DNA from: Sphingobacterium zeae
GTDB lineage: Bacteria > Bacteroidota > Bacteroidia > Sphingobacteriales > Sphingobacteriaceae
Assembly (NCBI RefSeq): GCF_030818895.1
Contig: NZ_JAUTBA010000001.1
Coordinates: 3,534,001-3,598,000 of the forward strand
Direction: 5' to 3'
Length of the DNA: 64,000 nt
In this document: one piece after another, positions 45,617 through 55,041 of the stretch
How the letters are laid out: every line of letters begins with the position of its first letter
How positions within the stretch are numbered: the first letter of the stretch is position 1
Position numbers and translations under genes: made by a program
The notes under the pieces: model-generated
Told to the model about the DNA's origin: nothing
The model's input: the letters and a program-made list of their open reading frames with translations, nothing else
The model's database searches: none

Positions 45617-48600
45617 TTATAAAGATAAATTCACACCGAAAGTAAAGACCCTTGAGGCCCATCCACTCGGGTTGTTGTCGGGATGGAAAGTCTCTGGATC
45701 GCCGTATTCCCAGTCCTTTGTCCACGTCGCCACATTCCGCACCGTACCATACAGCTTCACCCGGTTGAGGTTATATTTGGAGGTCAGATGTCTTGGCAAT
45801 GTATAGCCTACCGAGATGTTGTCGAGCCGGATAAACGAGCGGTCGTATAACTGCGCTGCGCCCTCTGCTCCGATCGGTCCCTTAGCCTCGATACGGCCAT
45901 AGCGATCGGTCGGATTTTCCGGTGTCCAATATTCCTTTGCGGGCAGATTAGCCAGTCCATAAGCCATACGTCCGCCATCATCATCGTTATTCAGGTAATT
46001 GCCCGACAAGCTTTTGTGTCCCATCGCCGAATAGATATTAAAAGAAAAACTAAGGTCGTTCCATAGGATAAACTCGTTGCGCATCGACCAACGGAAACGT
46101 GGATCCGTCTGCCCTAAAAAAACCTTGTCATTATTATTATATACAGGTTTCGTTATATCGCCGTTCACAACATCATCTGCGGTATACACATTGGCTACTT
46201 TCGGATCACCAGGCGCCTGCCCATATTGAGCAGCCTCGGCCGCCTCATTGGCCTGCCAAATTCCTGTCACCTGATAATTCCAGATAGCACCAATGGGCTG
46301 TCCAATAAACCAATTATTCGAAATCTCATCCATTTCCTTACGGCCGATCACATTACCATTGGAATCCAGCACATCTTGGTAGTTTTTATAAAGATGCACG
46401 ATCAGATTTTTATTGTAGGCGAAATTGAAGGTGGTCGACCACTGTAACTTTTCTTTCCGCAGGTTGACGGTGTTCAAGGTCAGCTCAATTCCTTTGTTGT
46501 CCACCTGCCCCAGGTTGGTGGTAATACTTCCAAATCCCGTAAAATTGGGTAGCTTCTGCTCCATGATCATGTCGTGGGTTTGCATCAGATAATACTCCAG
46601 TGTTCCTGAGATGCGATTTTTTAAAAATCCGAAGTCCAGACCAAAATTCCAGGCTGTGGTCTTTTCCCACTGCAGATTTGGATTGGCCAGCCGATCCACC
46701 ATCAGGTAGCGGTATTGAACCAGTTCACCGGCCGAGTTGAGGTAGCCATGCATCTTGCCACTGCCCGAATACAGGTTGGCCAACGCCAGATTCGGATCGG
46801 CCAGTTGTCTGTTTCCATTTTTACCATAGGAAACGCGCAACTTACCATAATCCATTACATCGCCCCATTTAAAGAATTTTTCTTTGGTAAAGTTCCAGGC
46901 TAAGGCCACGGAAGGAAAAGTCGCATAGGGGTTGGAAGTACCAAAAGCTGAATAACCATCCCGCCGGATGGACGTCGTGAGCATATAGCGGTCATCGTAG
47001 GCATAAAATAAACGGGTCAATAACGCATCCGCTGTCTGATGGGTATCGTAGCTATCAAAGCTGCTGTTTTCCTTTGATCCATTTTTGGTGTTGTGAAAGC
47101 CCAGCGCATCCGAAGGCAAAATATTGCGCGCTTCAATGCGATCTTTCCAGGACTGCTGTTCTTCTGCTTCTTGCACCAAAGTTACCATCAGGCGATGCTT
47201 ATCCACAAAAGTCTGTTCCCAGCTGATGGTGTTATTGAGCGACCAGTCGAAGCGCTTGGTCTGCTCGCGGTTTGCACCACGATCGGCCGGATTAGAACCC
47301 GGTAGTTCGGCCGACATAAAGTAACGGTCATGGAAATACTGCAAGCGCGGCGAGGCATTAAATGAATACGTGATATTAAAGGGCAGTTTAATTTTAGCGT
47401 TGAAAATAGAGTTAAAAACCGTATATCCTTTGTCCAGCTCCAGGTATTTCTTCTGAAAGTCATAATTGTACCCCCGCTGGCTGAACTGTTCGCCAAGCGG
47501 ATATTGCAGCGGATTGCCGTTGGCATCTGCATAATCTGCGTACGGGCTGTTGCGCAGGATTTGATCCATATCGATATCAATATTCCCGTCCGAGCGGTCC
47601 TGGAAATTTACGTTTGCACCCAGCTCCAGCCAGTCGGTCACCTTTGCATTGATTTTCATATTGGCCCGCACAGCCTTGTAGGTATCGCTCACGACAGTAC
47701 CCTCATTTTTGAGGTAGCCCATAGACAGGTAATAGTTCACCCGGTCGCTTGCTCCGCTGATGCTAGCATTGTAATCCTGGTTAAAGCCAGTACGAAAGGT
47801 ATGATCGGCCCAGTCGACCGTTTTTCCATCCAGAAAGTTCTGCAGGGCATTTCCTTGCAGCCCCAAACGGCGGCCCCAGATGCTCCGGTCAGACTCGCCA
47901 CTTTCATTGGTCGATTGCGCACGCCAGGCCCCAAGCGACAAGGAGCCCGGCAGCTGCTCCGGATTGAGATAAAAGCCATAAGGCACCGTCAGGTTACCAT
48001 TAGCATCCCGGGTCTGATAAGCCTCATATAAGCCCGTGGTTGGGTTAATGCCGTAGGTATTTTTGGTATACCACTCCTCACGGTGCTGCAAATAGGCAGC
48101 TGGGCTGAATCTTTTGCGGTATTCACTCAACTGTGTTGCACCAGCATTCATCGTCATATTGATCGTCGGTTTGCCCTGCTTCCCTTTTTTCGTGCTGATG
48201 ATAATTACGCCACTGGCCGCTTTTGAGCCGTAGATAGCTGCAGCGGAAGCGTCCTTCAGCACATCAATCTGCTCAATGTCATCTGGATTGATTTCAGAAA
48301 GTTCGCCATAGAAAATCATCCCATCAAGCACCAGCAGGGGGTTGTTGTGGCCACTGTTGCTATCGTATACCGACCGCTTACCCCTTACCTCAATAGAACC
48401 GCCCCCTTTTGCCGAAGCGTCATAGCCGATATTCAGTCCTGCCGATCCACGCAGAATATCCTGTACGGTCTTGGGGTTTTCGTTGGCAATGCGATCCGGA
48501 TGGATTTGTGTCACCGAGCCCGTTAGGTCTTTTTTCCGCATGGTACCGTAGCCCACTACCACCACTTCATCCAACTCACCCGTGGTAGATTTTAGCTCCA

Positions 48601-48973
48601 CATTGACGACGTTGGTTGCTGTAAGGTCGACCTCCTGGCTCTTGTATCCCAATAACTTAAATACTAACTTTTTGCTTGCGATAGGTATGGTAATGGTATA
48701 GGTTCCATCCGCCTTTGAAGCGGTACTTACGTTGCTACCAGCCACATTTACGGTCACGGCAGCGAGCGGCTGGCCGGTATCATCTGTTATTTTACCTGTA
48801 ATCTCACGATTTTGCATAACCTCGTCCAAGGCCTTTAAAACGGGGACATTGGCCCTTACTATCGCAGCAGGACTCGATAAAGCGACAAGACACCACAGGC
48901 AGGAACAGGGTATCCATTTGCTGGTGGCAAAACCATAAAACAGATTTTGTTTTAGTTTACAATTGTTTCTCAT
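45617..48973 (-). CDS. SusC/RagA-family TonB-linked outer-membrane transporter
   Basis: A 1118-residue SusC-type protein. An N-terminal extension and signal are followed by a carboxypeptidase-like domain (REITGKITDDTGQPLAAVTV), the TonB box/plug start DEVVVVGYGTMRKKDLTGSV, plug motif NPLLVLDGMIFYGE and IDVLKDASAAAIYGSKAASG, then a 22-strand barrel ending FTFGVNLSL. With SusD it forms the lidded glycan importer of the outer membrane. Together with GH105 it makes a small polysaccharide-utilisation locus. No lyase lies in the window, so the polymer-cutting enzyme must be elsewhere. Confidence 0.96.
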   Translation of the reverse strand: MRNNCKLKQNLFYGFATSKWIPCSCLWCLVALSSPAAIVRANVPVLKALDEVMQNREITGKITDDTGQPLAAVTVNVAGSNVSTASKADGTYTITIPIASKKLVFKLLGYKSQEVDLTATNVVNVELKSTTGELDEVVVVGYGTMRKKDLTGSVTQIHPDRIANENPKTVQDILRGSAGLNIGYDASAKGGGSIEVRGKRSVYDSNSGHNNPLLVLDGMIFYGELSEINPDDIEQIDVLKDASAAAIYGSKAASGVIIISTKKGKQGKPTINMTMNAGATQLSEYRKRFSPAAYLQHREEWYTKNTYGINPTTGLYEAYQTRDANGNLTVPYGFYLNPEQLPGSLSLGAWRAQSTNESGESDRSIWGRRLGLQGNALQNFLDGKTVDWADHTFRTGFNQDYNASISGASDRVNYYLSMGYLKNEGTVVSDTYKAVRANMKINAKVTDWLELGANVNFQDRSDGNIDIDMDQILRNSPYADYADANGNPLQYPLGEQFSQRGYNYDFQKKYLELDKGYTVFNSIFNAKIKLPFNITYSFNASPRLQYFHDRYFMSAELPGSNPADRGANREQTKRFDWSLNNTISWEQTFVDKHRLMVTLVQEAEEQQSWKDRIEARNILPSDALGFHNTKNGSKENSSFDSYDTHQTADALLTRLFYAYDDRYMLTTSIRRDGYSAFGTSNPYATFPSVALAWNFTKEKFFKWGDVMDYGKLRVSYGKNGNRQLADPNLALANLYSGSGKMHGYLNSAGELVQYRYLMVDRLANPNLQWEKTTAWNFGLDFGFLKNRISGTLEYYLMQTHDMIMEQKLPNFTGFGSITTNLGQVDNKGIELTLNTVNLRKEKLQWSTTFNFAYNKNLIVHLYKNYQDVLDSNGNVIGRKEMDEISNNWFIGQPIGAIWNYQVTGIWQANEAAEAAQYGQAPGDPKVANVYTADDVVNGDITKPVYNNNDKVFLGQTDPRFRWSMRNEFILWNDLSFSFNIYSAMGHKSLSGNYLNNDDDGGRMAYGLANLPAKEYWTPENPTDRYGRIEAKGPIGAEGAAQLYDRSFIRLDNISVGYTLPRHLTSKYNLNRVKLYGTVRNVATWTKDWEYGDPETFHPDNNPSGWASRVFTFGVNLSL

Positions 48974-49202
48974 AAAGAAATACTCACTTTAGATGAATCA
49001 GTAATTTTATAATTGGCTTCCTTTATTCAAGGAATCTTAATTGTAAAAGTGAAGATTAGGAATTAGAAAAACAGGACGATATTGTATCAAAAAATTGCGA
49101 CTTTGTCTCAATAACGAAAATTTCGATCAAAAAAGTGCCTAGCGGGATACCTGCGACCTTTAGCGATCCATTCCAAGACATCATACTTTGAAGTTATCAA
49201 CA

Positions 49203-49244
49203 TTTAACTACAACGTTTTCGTTCTTTAACTATAACGTTTTCGT
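49203..49244 (+). repeat. two direct repeats with 22-bp period
   Basis: TTTAACTACAACGTTTTCGT (49203-49222) recurs at 49225-49244 with one change (C to T). A 22-bp period places the copies on one face of the helix (about two turns), as for an operator bound by a regulator dimer pair. Confidence 0.7.
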
Positions 49245-49327
49245 ATTTTTCGTATGACAAAATGCTTTTCAAAATTCGGTGACCCTACTTTTTGCTAAAA
49301 AATGAATAAAACCCTAGTTTTCGTGGA

Positions 49328-49358
49328 TTGATTTAACATCATCAACCGTGTAATTTTG
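49328..49358 (+). promoter_or_regulatory. promoter of the PD40-type lipoprotein gene
   Basis: TTG (49328-49330), 20 nt, then TAATTTTG (49351-49358) matches the Bacteroidota consensus. The transcript would begin near 49365, 17 nt before the ATG. Confidence 0.65.
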
Positions 49359-49381
49359 GATTATACCAAAAGAAAAGAACG

Positions 49382-50353
49382 ATGAAAAAGTTATTTTGCA
49401 TAGCTGTACAGCTATTTACTTTATTGATTGTCAGCTCTTGCTCAAAGGATAGTGTGGACAATGGTAGCGGATCGAGCACTTACCCCGCTGCATTGAAGGG
49501 AACGATTTATTACGATTGGGCGACTGAAGGGGTGCTGAAGATGAGCTTACCCGATGGCATCGGTGGATCTTTTATACCAGACGACTCAAAGCTCAATAAT
49601 TTTGATATTTCGCGCGATGGAAAATGGAAACTAACCGCAGTAAATGCAAGCAGACTCGGCCAATACGATGTAAAGTTTACGATCAGTGATATGAACAGTG
49701 GCAACATCGTTGAAGAATTTATTTATAACAGTCCTGCTGGCAACACCTACTGCAAAGGCTACTTGTCCCCCGACAACAGCTTGATCATGGTTACGTCAAA
49801 TGACTTTCAGGACGGGGTGACCATTTTAAAGCGAAACGGCGAATTTGTCGCACGTATTGTAGATATCAATGGTGAACGGCTGGGTTTCAACGAATCCCGG
49901 GTATGGCTACCAGGAAATAACATTGTCTTGACACATGGAAAGTATATTATAAAAATCGCTCCCCCTTATAACTCTGGAGCCTTGGTGAAGGAAATGAACT
50001 ATCAGGACTGGGGCAAGCTGACGGTCAACCAGGCGGGAACACAATTTGCGCTTAACATCGGCAATCACATCTACACCATGGATGTAGACGGAAATAACCT
50101 CAAGCAGGTCACTTCAAGTAATTTTAAAGAATCGATACCAGAATTCTCACCCGATGGAAAATACCTATTGATTGGTACCAATTATCGGTCTACGGGAACA
50201 CTTGGATACCTATGGGACCTGAAAATTATTCCGAATGATGGTAAGCAGCACGATGTTGGTTTAGAAATCAATAGTGCTTCCGAAGTCCTTCCTGTCATTT
50301 GGAAAGGAAAAGACAGAATTGAAAGCGCTGATGGACAGATGATTTGGCGGTAA
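49382..50353 (+). CDS. PD40/TolB-like beta-propeller lipoprotein
   Basis: A 323-residue lipoprotein with lipobox IVSSC. The mature part has repeated beta-propeller-type motifs, most clearly IPEFSPDGKYLLIGTNYR and FDISRDGKWKLTA, as in TolB-like WD40/PD40 proteins. It probably sits in the outer membrane or periplasm and binds a partner. It lies directly before a sensor kinase gene (47 nt gap) and divergent from susC, so it may take part in sensing for the two-component system. Confidence 0.78.
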   Translation: MKKLFCIAVQLFTLLIVSSCSKDSVDNGSGSSTYPAALKGTIYYDWATEGVLKMSLPDGIGGSFIPDDSKLNNFDISRDGKWKLTAVNASRLGQYDVKFTISDMNSGNIVEEFIYNSPAGNTYCKGYLSPDNSLIMVTSNDFQDGVTILKRNGEFVARIVDINGERLGFNESRVWLPGNNIVLTHGKYIIKIAPPYNSGALVKEMNYQDWGKLTVNQAGTQFALNIGNHIYTMDVDGNNLKQVTSSNFKESIPEFSPDGKYLLIGTNYRSTGTLGYLWDLKIIPNDGKQHDVGLEINSASEVLPVIWKGKDRIESADGQMIWR

Positions 50354-50400
50354 TAAGAATTATTTTGTATTTTGAGAAATCAATATTCTGTTTCCCGTGC

Positions 50401-52428
50401 ATGCATAAAATGTTACTATTTATCGCAGTGCTCTGTGCACTGCCACGCTTCAATGCCCTTGGCCAGCAAAAGAATCAACTTGAGCACTATAGCGATAGCC
50501 TATATCAACAACTACTGCGTGTGGACGATCAGGCGAGCAAGGCCCAAGCCCTGTATGAATTGAGCTTTTTTTGGTGCGATTACGATAGTACCCAAGCGCT
50601 CAAGTATATCGCAGAAGCCGAACAGGTATTAGGGCCCATGCGCAAATCCAGCTACTATAGGGGGTTATCTTATTTCTACCGCGCTGCAGTCTACTTTGAC
50701 TCAGCACCTTTAAAGGCAAAACAGCTTTACTTACAGGCCGAAGATCAGCTTAAAAAGATCGATCAGAAAAATAATGTCTCCGCCCAAAAGCACCGTGCAA
50801 GGCTTTGGGGAAGTTATGGCGCATTACTTCAGCGCGAGGGAAAGTCGGACGAATATGTACATGTGCTGCTCAATAAAGTGATACCGATAGCGGAACAGCT
50901 TCAGGATAATATCCTGCTTGGCAATAATTACCAGAATATTGCCATGGTGCTGATGAACCTCCAGGCATATGGCAAGGCCGAACAATACTACGAGAAGGCT
51001 TTTCATCTGCTACAGGGGAGAAAAGATTCCGATGAACAGCTTTTGACATTATACGTCAATGCTGCCCGCAATGCGTTGTTTCGGCAGGATGGTATAGAAG
51101 CCAAAAAACGACTCGATAAAGCTGAGAAAATAAGCGTCCGTATTCCCAATTCATCCTATATACCCATTTACCACACTGTTACAGGAAGCTATTGGGCAGC
51201 AAAAAAGAACATGTCCAAGGCTAACATCCATTTTGAGCATGGTCTTGCTGCTGCTAAAAGACAGCAAAATAAGGATATGACGGCATCCATTATTTTTGAT
51301 CAATTCACTGCGTTAAAAGAAGCGGGACAATATCAGGCTGCCCTGGACAAGCTGTTGGCCGTACTTCCTTATGTACAAAACAAAGAGTCCCTCAGAAACA
51401 AGCAAATGGTGTATGATAACCTCGCGACCACAGCCGTTAAATTGGGACGATGGCGAGAAGCTACCCACTGGTACGAAGCGCACAAAAAACTATCCGATAC
51501 CCTTTATCAGGATAAGGGCAATGCGCGAATCATGGAACTGGAAAAAATATATCAGACGGCAGAAAAAGAAAAGGAACTATTGCGTATAAAAACAGAGAAC
51601 CAAGGGCATCAGCTCGCCCTTCAAAAGACGCGCTTGTGGGTCGGTGTTCTTGCTTTCGCTATGCTTATTTTATCCTTTTTATCTTTCACCTGGTACACCG
51701 CCTTCCTCAACAAGAAAAAGTTGGCCACCCACAAAGAGATGCTTTTAGAGGAGGAAATTAAAAATCGTAAGCAACAAGAAAAATTAAATCTTTATAATGC
51801 GATGTTACAGGGACAGGAAAGAGAGCGAAGCCGCATCGCACGGGATCTGCACGACGGATTGGGCGGAATATTGGCGAGTACCAAACTAAAACTTTCGGCG
51901 GTTGCGGCAAATGCCAATTCTCAGCAAGAAGCTGCAAAAACGACGGATCTCCATATAATCATTGAACAACTGGATCATTCCGTTGACGAACTCCGGCGGA
52001 TAGCGCGCAATATGATGCCAGAGTCTTTGCTATATTTGGGTCTGGAAGTCGCCCTCAGGGATCTTTGCAATGCCATGTCACATCCCGACCTTCAGGTCGA
52101 TTTTCAAGCTTCAAATCTACGAGAACACTACCCGCAAGATTTTCTGATCGCGGCGTACCGGATTTTACAGGAATTACTGACCAATGCTATAAAGCATAGT
52201 GGAGCTTCGCAGGTGTGGGTACAATGTAGTCAGGTGGCGGATAAATTCCATATGAACGTAGAGGACAACGGCAAGGGTTTTGATCCCCAGCATGCAACAA
52301 TGACCAAGGAAGGGATTGGTATTTCCAACATTCGTAACCGGGTCGACATCTTAAATGGACAATTAGAGATTGATGCAGCAGTAGGAAACGGCGCATCATT
52401 CCATATTCAACTTAATATACATGGATAA
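50401..52428 (+). CDS. TPR sensor histidine kinase (HisKA_3 type)
   Basis: About 675 residues from the ATG at 50401, which gives a signal peptide (cleavage near NALGQ); the frame from 50344 is longer but less likely. A periplasmic part with TPR-like repeats (about 30-400: NYQNIAMVLMNLQAYGKAEQ) precedes one membrane segment (VGVLAFAMLILSFLSFTW), a coiled coil and the kinase: RSRIARDLHDGLGG with His484, then ELLTNAIKHSG, DNGKGFD and GIGISNIRNR. The kinase type pairs with NarL regulators, and one starts within its last codons (8-nt overlap). The signal is unknown. Confidence 0.93.
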   Translation: MHKMLLFIAVLCALPRFNALGQQKNQLEHYSDSLYQQLLRVDDQASKAQALYELSFFWCDYDSTQALKYIAEAEQVLGPMRKSSYYRGLSYFYRAAVYFDSAPLKAKQLYLQAEDQLKKIDQKNNVSAQKHRARLWGSYGALLQREGKSDEYVHVLLNKVIPIAEQLQDNILLGNNYQNIAMVLMNLQAYGKAEQYYEKAFHLLQGRKDSDEQLLTLYVNAARNALFRQDGIEAKKRLDKAEKISVRIPNSSYIPIYHTVTGSYWAAKKNMSKANIHFEHGLAAAKRQQNKDMTASIIFDQFTALKEAGQYQAALDKLLAVLPYVQNKESLRNKQMVYDNLATTAVKLGRWREATHWYEAHKKLSDTLYQDKGNARIMELEKIYQTAEKEKELLRIKTENQGHQLALQKTRLWVGVLAFAMLILSFLSFTWYTAFLNKKKLATHKEMLLEEEIKNRKQQEKLNLYNAMLQGQERERSRIARDLHDGLGGILASTKLKLSAVAANANSQQEAAKTTDLHIIIEQLDHSVDELRRIARNMMPESLLYLGLEVALRDLCNAMSHPDLQVDFQASNLREHYPQDFLIAAYRILQELLTNAIKHSGASQVWVQCSQVADKFHMNVEDNGKGFDPQHATMTKEGIGISNIRNRVDILNGQLEIDAAVGNGASFHIQLNIHG

Positions 52429-53044
52429 GGTTATTTCAGTTATTATCGTAGACGATCATCCACTCGTATTGAATGGATTTGAATTTATTTTAAAGAACAG
52501 CGCAGACATCGTTTTACTGGGCACATTTACCTCGTCGTGTGATGCTTTAGCTTTTCTTCAAACCCAATCTGTCGATATTGTTTTGGTCGACATCAACATG
52601 CCCGGCATGAATGGTATCGATACCACTGCAATCATAAAAAAGGATTTTCCCAACACACAGGTTATTGCGATCAGCAACCTAAATGAAGGCAGCATCGCCC
52701 TTCGTATGCTGCAGGCGGGAGCCCTGGGGTATCTTCTCAAAAATGTATCTGCCGAAGACTTAATTCAAGGTATACATTCCGTTCATCAGGGTGAACAGGT
52801 GCTCAGCCGAGAAATGAACTTCATATTAAAAGGTAATCAGCAAGATTCTGTTCCAAAGATTACAGAAAGAGAGCGCGAGGTACTCAAATGGATGGCGCAA
52901 GGTTATACCACACCCAAAATTGGCGAATTGATGTTTATCAGCCCATTGACTGTCGAAAGTCACCGTCGAAATCTGCTACAAAAATTTTCCGTCAGCAATT
53001 CGGCTTCCTTGATCCACAAGGCTACTGAAATGAAGTTTATCTAA
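52421..53044 (+). CDS. NarL/LuxR-type response regulator
   Basis: A 207-residue regulator: receiver at 1-122 (VDDHPLVLNG, phosphoacceptor Asp57 in LVDINMPG) and a LuxR-type HTH at 143-205 (ITEREREVLKWMAQGYTTP then FISPLTVESHRRNLLQKF). It overlaps the kinase gene by 8 nt, so it is the cognate regulator. Targets are not known; the direct repeats before the upstream lipoprotein gene are the nearest candidate site. Confidence 0.95.
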   Translation: MDKVISVIIVDDHPLVLNGFEFILKNSADIVLLGTFTSSCDALAFLQTQSVDIVLVDINMPGMNGIDTTAIIKKDFPNTQVIAISNLNEGSIALRMLQAGALGYLLKNVSAEDLIQGIHSVHQGEQVLSREMNFILKGNQQDSVPKITEREREVLKWMAQGYTTPKIGELMFISPLTVESHRRNLLQKFSVSNSASLIHKATEMKFI

Positions 53045-53052
53045 TAAGCAAC

Positions 53053-53072
53053 GCGCTGTCGTTGGACAGCGC
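53053..53072. terminator. hairpin between convergent genes
   Basis: GCGCTGTC (53053-53060) pairs perfectly with GACAGCGC (53065-53072) around GTTG, in the 33-nt gap between the regulator stop and the next minus-strand gene. Confidence 0.75.
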
Positions 53073-53077
53073 AAACA

Positions 53078-53725
53078 TCAGTGGCACACCGGCACATAAA
53101 TCAGGTCTACACCGCCTTCATAGACATTGAATACCGGCCGTGATTCCCATACAATGGTGCAGCCCTGTTGCCCATTGCCCCCCTGTTGGTCGCCCGATCT
53201 AAGAAGCTCAAAATGTGTATTTAAGATAGATTCTGCAGGTACACCGCCACCGGATTTAAGATATTTAATTTTGACGTCCAGCATCAGCTCGTCGTCAAAA
53301 AGTCTTCCCTTCCACGTGATCTCCTTAGCACTGGCGGTCAGCGATCCATTGACTTCTCCGTTGTCGGCGACGGATAACTCGCCCGATTTGGCGGTAAACC
53401 GCCACGAGCGCCCGGTTTGCTTCCCTGGAATAGCAAAAGAAAATCCCTCTTGGCCAGACAGTTCCATGAGAAGCACCAAGGTGGAGCTATCGCCTTTTAT
53501 TTTATCGATACTAAAAGACCCTTTTCCCTTTACCGGCGCTAAACGATCGTATCCATGTAAATACATGGTCGACTCGGTACTGCCCAGATAGGCCTGTCTA
53601 TTCATGCGTTCATTGAACGTCAGCTGATAGGAACCAGAATCTTGGGATTTACCACAAGCTATCGTTGTAAACAATAGCGGGAGGACTAACGCTTTTGTGC
53701 TGTATTTCATATCTAAATATTTCAT
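53078..53725 (-). CDS. lipoprotein of unknown function
   Basis: A 215-residue predicted lipoprotein (Cys in TTIACGKS); the ATG at 53710 is an alternative start. The mature part is beta-rich, like a small one-domain barrel (YQLTFNERMNRQAYLGSTES), with a Gly/Gln-rich stretch (DQQGGNGQQGC) near residue 180 and a C-terminal PVCH. No family was recognised. It stands alone after the two-component genes, in the opposite direction. Confidence 0.7.
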   Translation of the reverse strand: MKYLDMKYSTKALVLPLLFTTIACGKSQDSGSYQLTFNERMNRQAYLGSTESTMYLHGYDRLAPVKGKGSFSIDKIKGDSSTLVLLMELSGQEGFSFAIPGKQTGRSWRFTAKSGELSVADNGEVNGSLTASAKEITWKGRLFDDELMLDVKIKYLKSGGGVPAESILNTHFELLRSGDQQGGNGQQGCTIVWESRPVFNVYEGGVDLIYVPVCH

Positions 53726-53908
53726 AAAACTTTCGTTCGTTGTAAGCTGATTTGCGAAGAAAAATTCGCTGCATTACTCAGCTCTATTACAAAACTAATC
53801 GTTAGTCCATTTGAAGACAATCCACGAAAACCATGAAAATTAAATCATGAATACTGGCACATCAATATGCAAGTTGGCCTGCAAAGCGTTCTAAAATTGG
53901 GGACTTCG

Positions 53909-54364
53909 TTAGATAAACTTCCTAATGCTCATCATATAGCCCATGTGGAGCCCTTCATGGAAATTATTCCATTCGAAGGCATCGTATATTGAAGCGACGT
54001 GGAAGCCCGTCCCCGTGGTACGGGAGTTATAGTGAAGAAATATGTTGTTGTTAAAATCCAGGATAGTCGGCTCAATTTGTTCAACAAGCAAACTTTTAAG
54101 CAGATCCGCTTCCTGTTGGGATACCGGTACTGTTGGTTTTGTACCCGACTGGTACTTCAGGAAAACTTCTTCTGGAATATGCCCTTTTACATCCGATCCG
54201 ATATAAATTAATTTATGCTGTGTGGCAATGATGTGACCGATGTTCCAGATCAGGTTGTTTCCAAAGCCAGCAGGAATGAGGTTGAGCTCTTCTAGGGAAT
54301 AGTGCTCAAAAAATTTGAGGTATGCCATACGGCTCGTTTTCCAGGCATTAAAGAGTGATTCCAT
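53909..54364 (-). CDS. DinB-family protein
   Basis: A 151-residue four-helix-bundle protein with the DinB metal-site pattern: NIGHIIATQH (two His) and NFHEGLHMGYM (two His). In Gram-positives related proteins use low-molecular-weight thiols; in Bacteroidota the role is not settled. It is 46 nt downstream of the flavodoxin-like gene on the same strand, so a shared transcript and a redox role are possible. Confidence 0.88.
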   Translation of the reverse strand: MESLFNAWKTSRMAYLKFFEHYSLEELNLIPAGFGNNLIWNIGHIIATQHKLIYIGSDVKGHIPEEVFLKYQSGTKPTVPVSQQEADLLKSLLVEQIEPTILDFNNNIFLHYNSRTTGTGFHVASIYDAFEWNNFHEGLHMGYMMSIRKFI

Positions 54365-54410
54365 GTTGTAAAGCTATTTGTAGTACATTTAAAAGATGAT
54401 TGTAGCACAT

Positions 54411-54983
54411 TTATACGAGATCAATCCGGCCAAACCGTGCGAGTTTATCTGCCCATTTCGCACTGTAGGAGTTGTTCAGTTGATGCAGTTCGCCCATGGC
54501 GGATGTTCGCACAGGCGAAATATGGCAGCGTTCGAAGACATCCTTCTTCACGCTCATAAAATTTGTCTTTTTGTAAAGGTTATATTCAGCAAAGAGATCT
54601 TGATCCAATATACTTACTATTCGGGCAGATTTACCATAGAAATTGTTATCAATGCGGTTAACATCCAGACTGCTTTGATAGGGCAAGAACAGGCGATCAA
54701 AAAAGCCTTTGATCTTGGAGGGGATATATGAACGGTAAACGGGACAGAACAATACGATATGTTTCGCCCAATGAAGACGACGCAAAGCAAACTGCAGATC
54801 GGCTTCCACAGAAGTCCAATGCAACGAAGGAAGTTGAATATTGTAATTAAAAAGTAGATCTGCGATCCGCAGATCATGTACAATGCCATCCGCCTGCATT
54901 ACACCTGTTCGGTAAGCATCCATCAGGAAGTCAGTAGACGCTGTTTTAAAAAGATCCCCATTGATTAATAAAACGTTCTTCAT
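54411..54983 (-). CDS. flavodoxin-like NAD(P)H oxidoreductase
   Basis: A 190-residue protein of the flavodoxin_2 (NQO1/MdaB-like) type: N-terminal VLLINGDLFKTASTDFLMDA is the FMN phosphate loop region, and IVLFCPVYRSYIPSKIKGFFDRLF is the typical second loop. It likely carries FMN or FAD and reduces quinones or similar small substrates in the cytoplasm. The usual Trp after CPVY is Arg here. It precedes the DinB-type gene on the same strand. Confidence 0.8.
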   Translation of the reverse strand: MKNVLLINGDLFKTASTDFLMDAYRTGVMQADGIVHDLRIADLLFNYNIQLPSLHWTSVEADLQFALRRLHWAKHIVLFCPVYRSYIPSKIKGFFDRLFLPYQSSLDVNRIDNNFYGKSARIVSILDQDLFAEYNLYKKTNFMSVKKDVFERCHISPVRTSAMGELHQLNNSYSAKWADKLARFGRIDLV

Positions 54984-55041
54984 CTTTTGCTAACATAAGC
55001 AAAAAAAATGAAACGCAAACCGATCTCACCCAATAAATCTA

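Larger units (their letters stand above)
48974..49381. other. regulatory region between the SusC gene and the PD40-type lipoprotein gene
   Basis: These 408 bases separate divergent genes. They hold a direct repeat (49203-49244) and a good promoter for the plus-strand gene (49328-49358). No TAnnTTTG box was found for susC in the minus direction, so it may need an activator or an alternative sigma factor. Confidence 0.6.
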
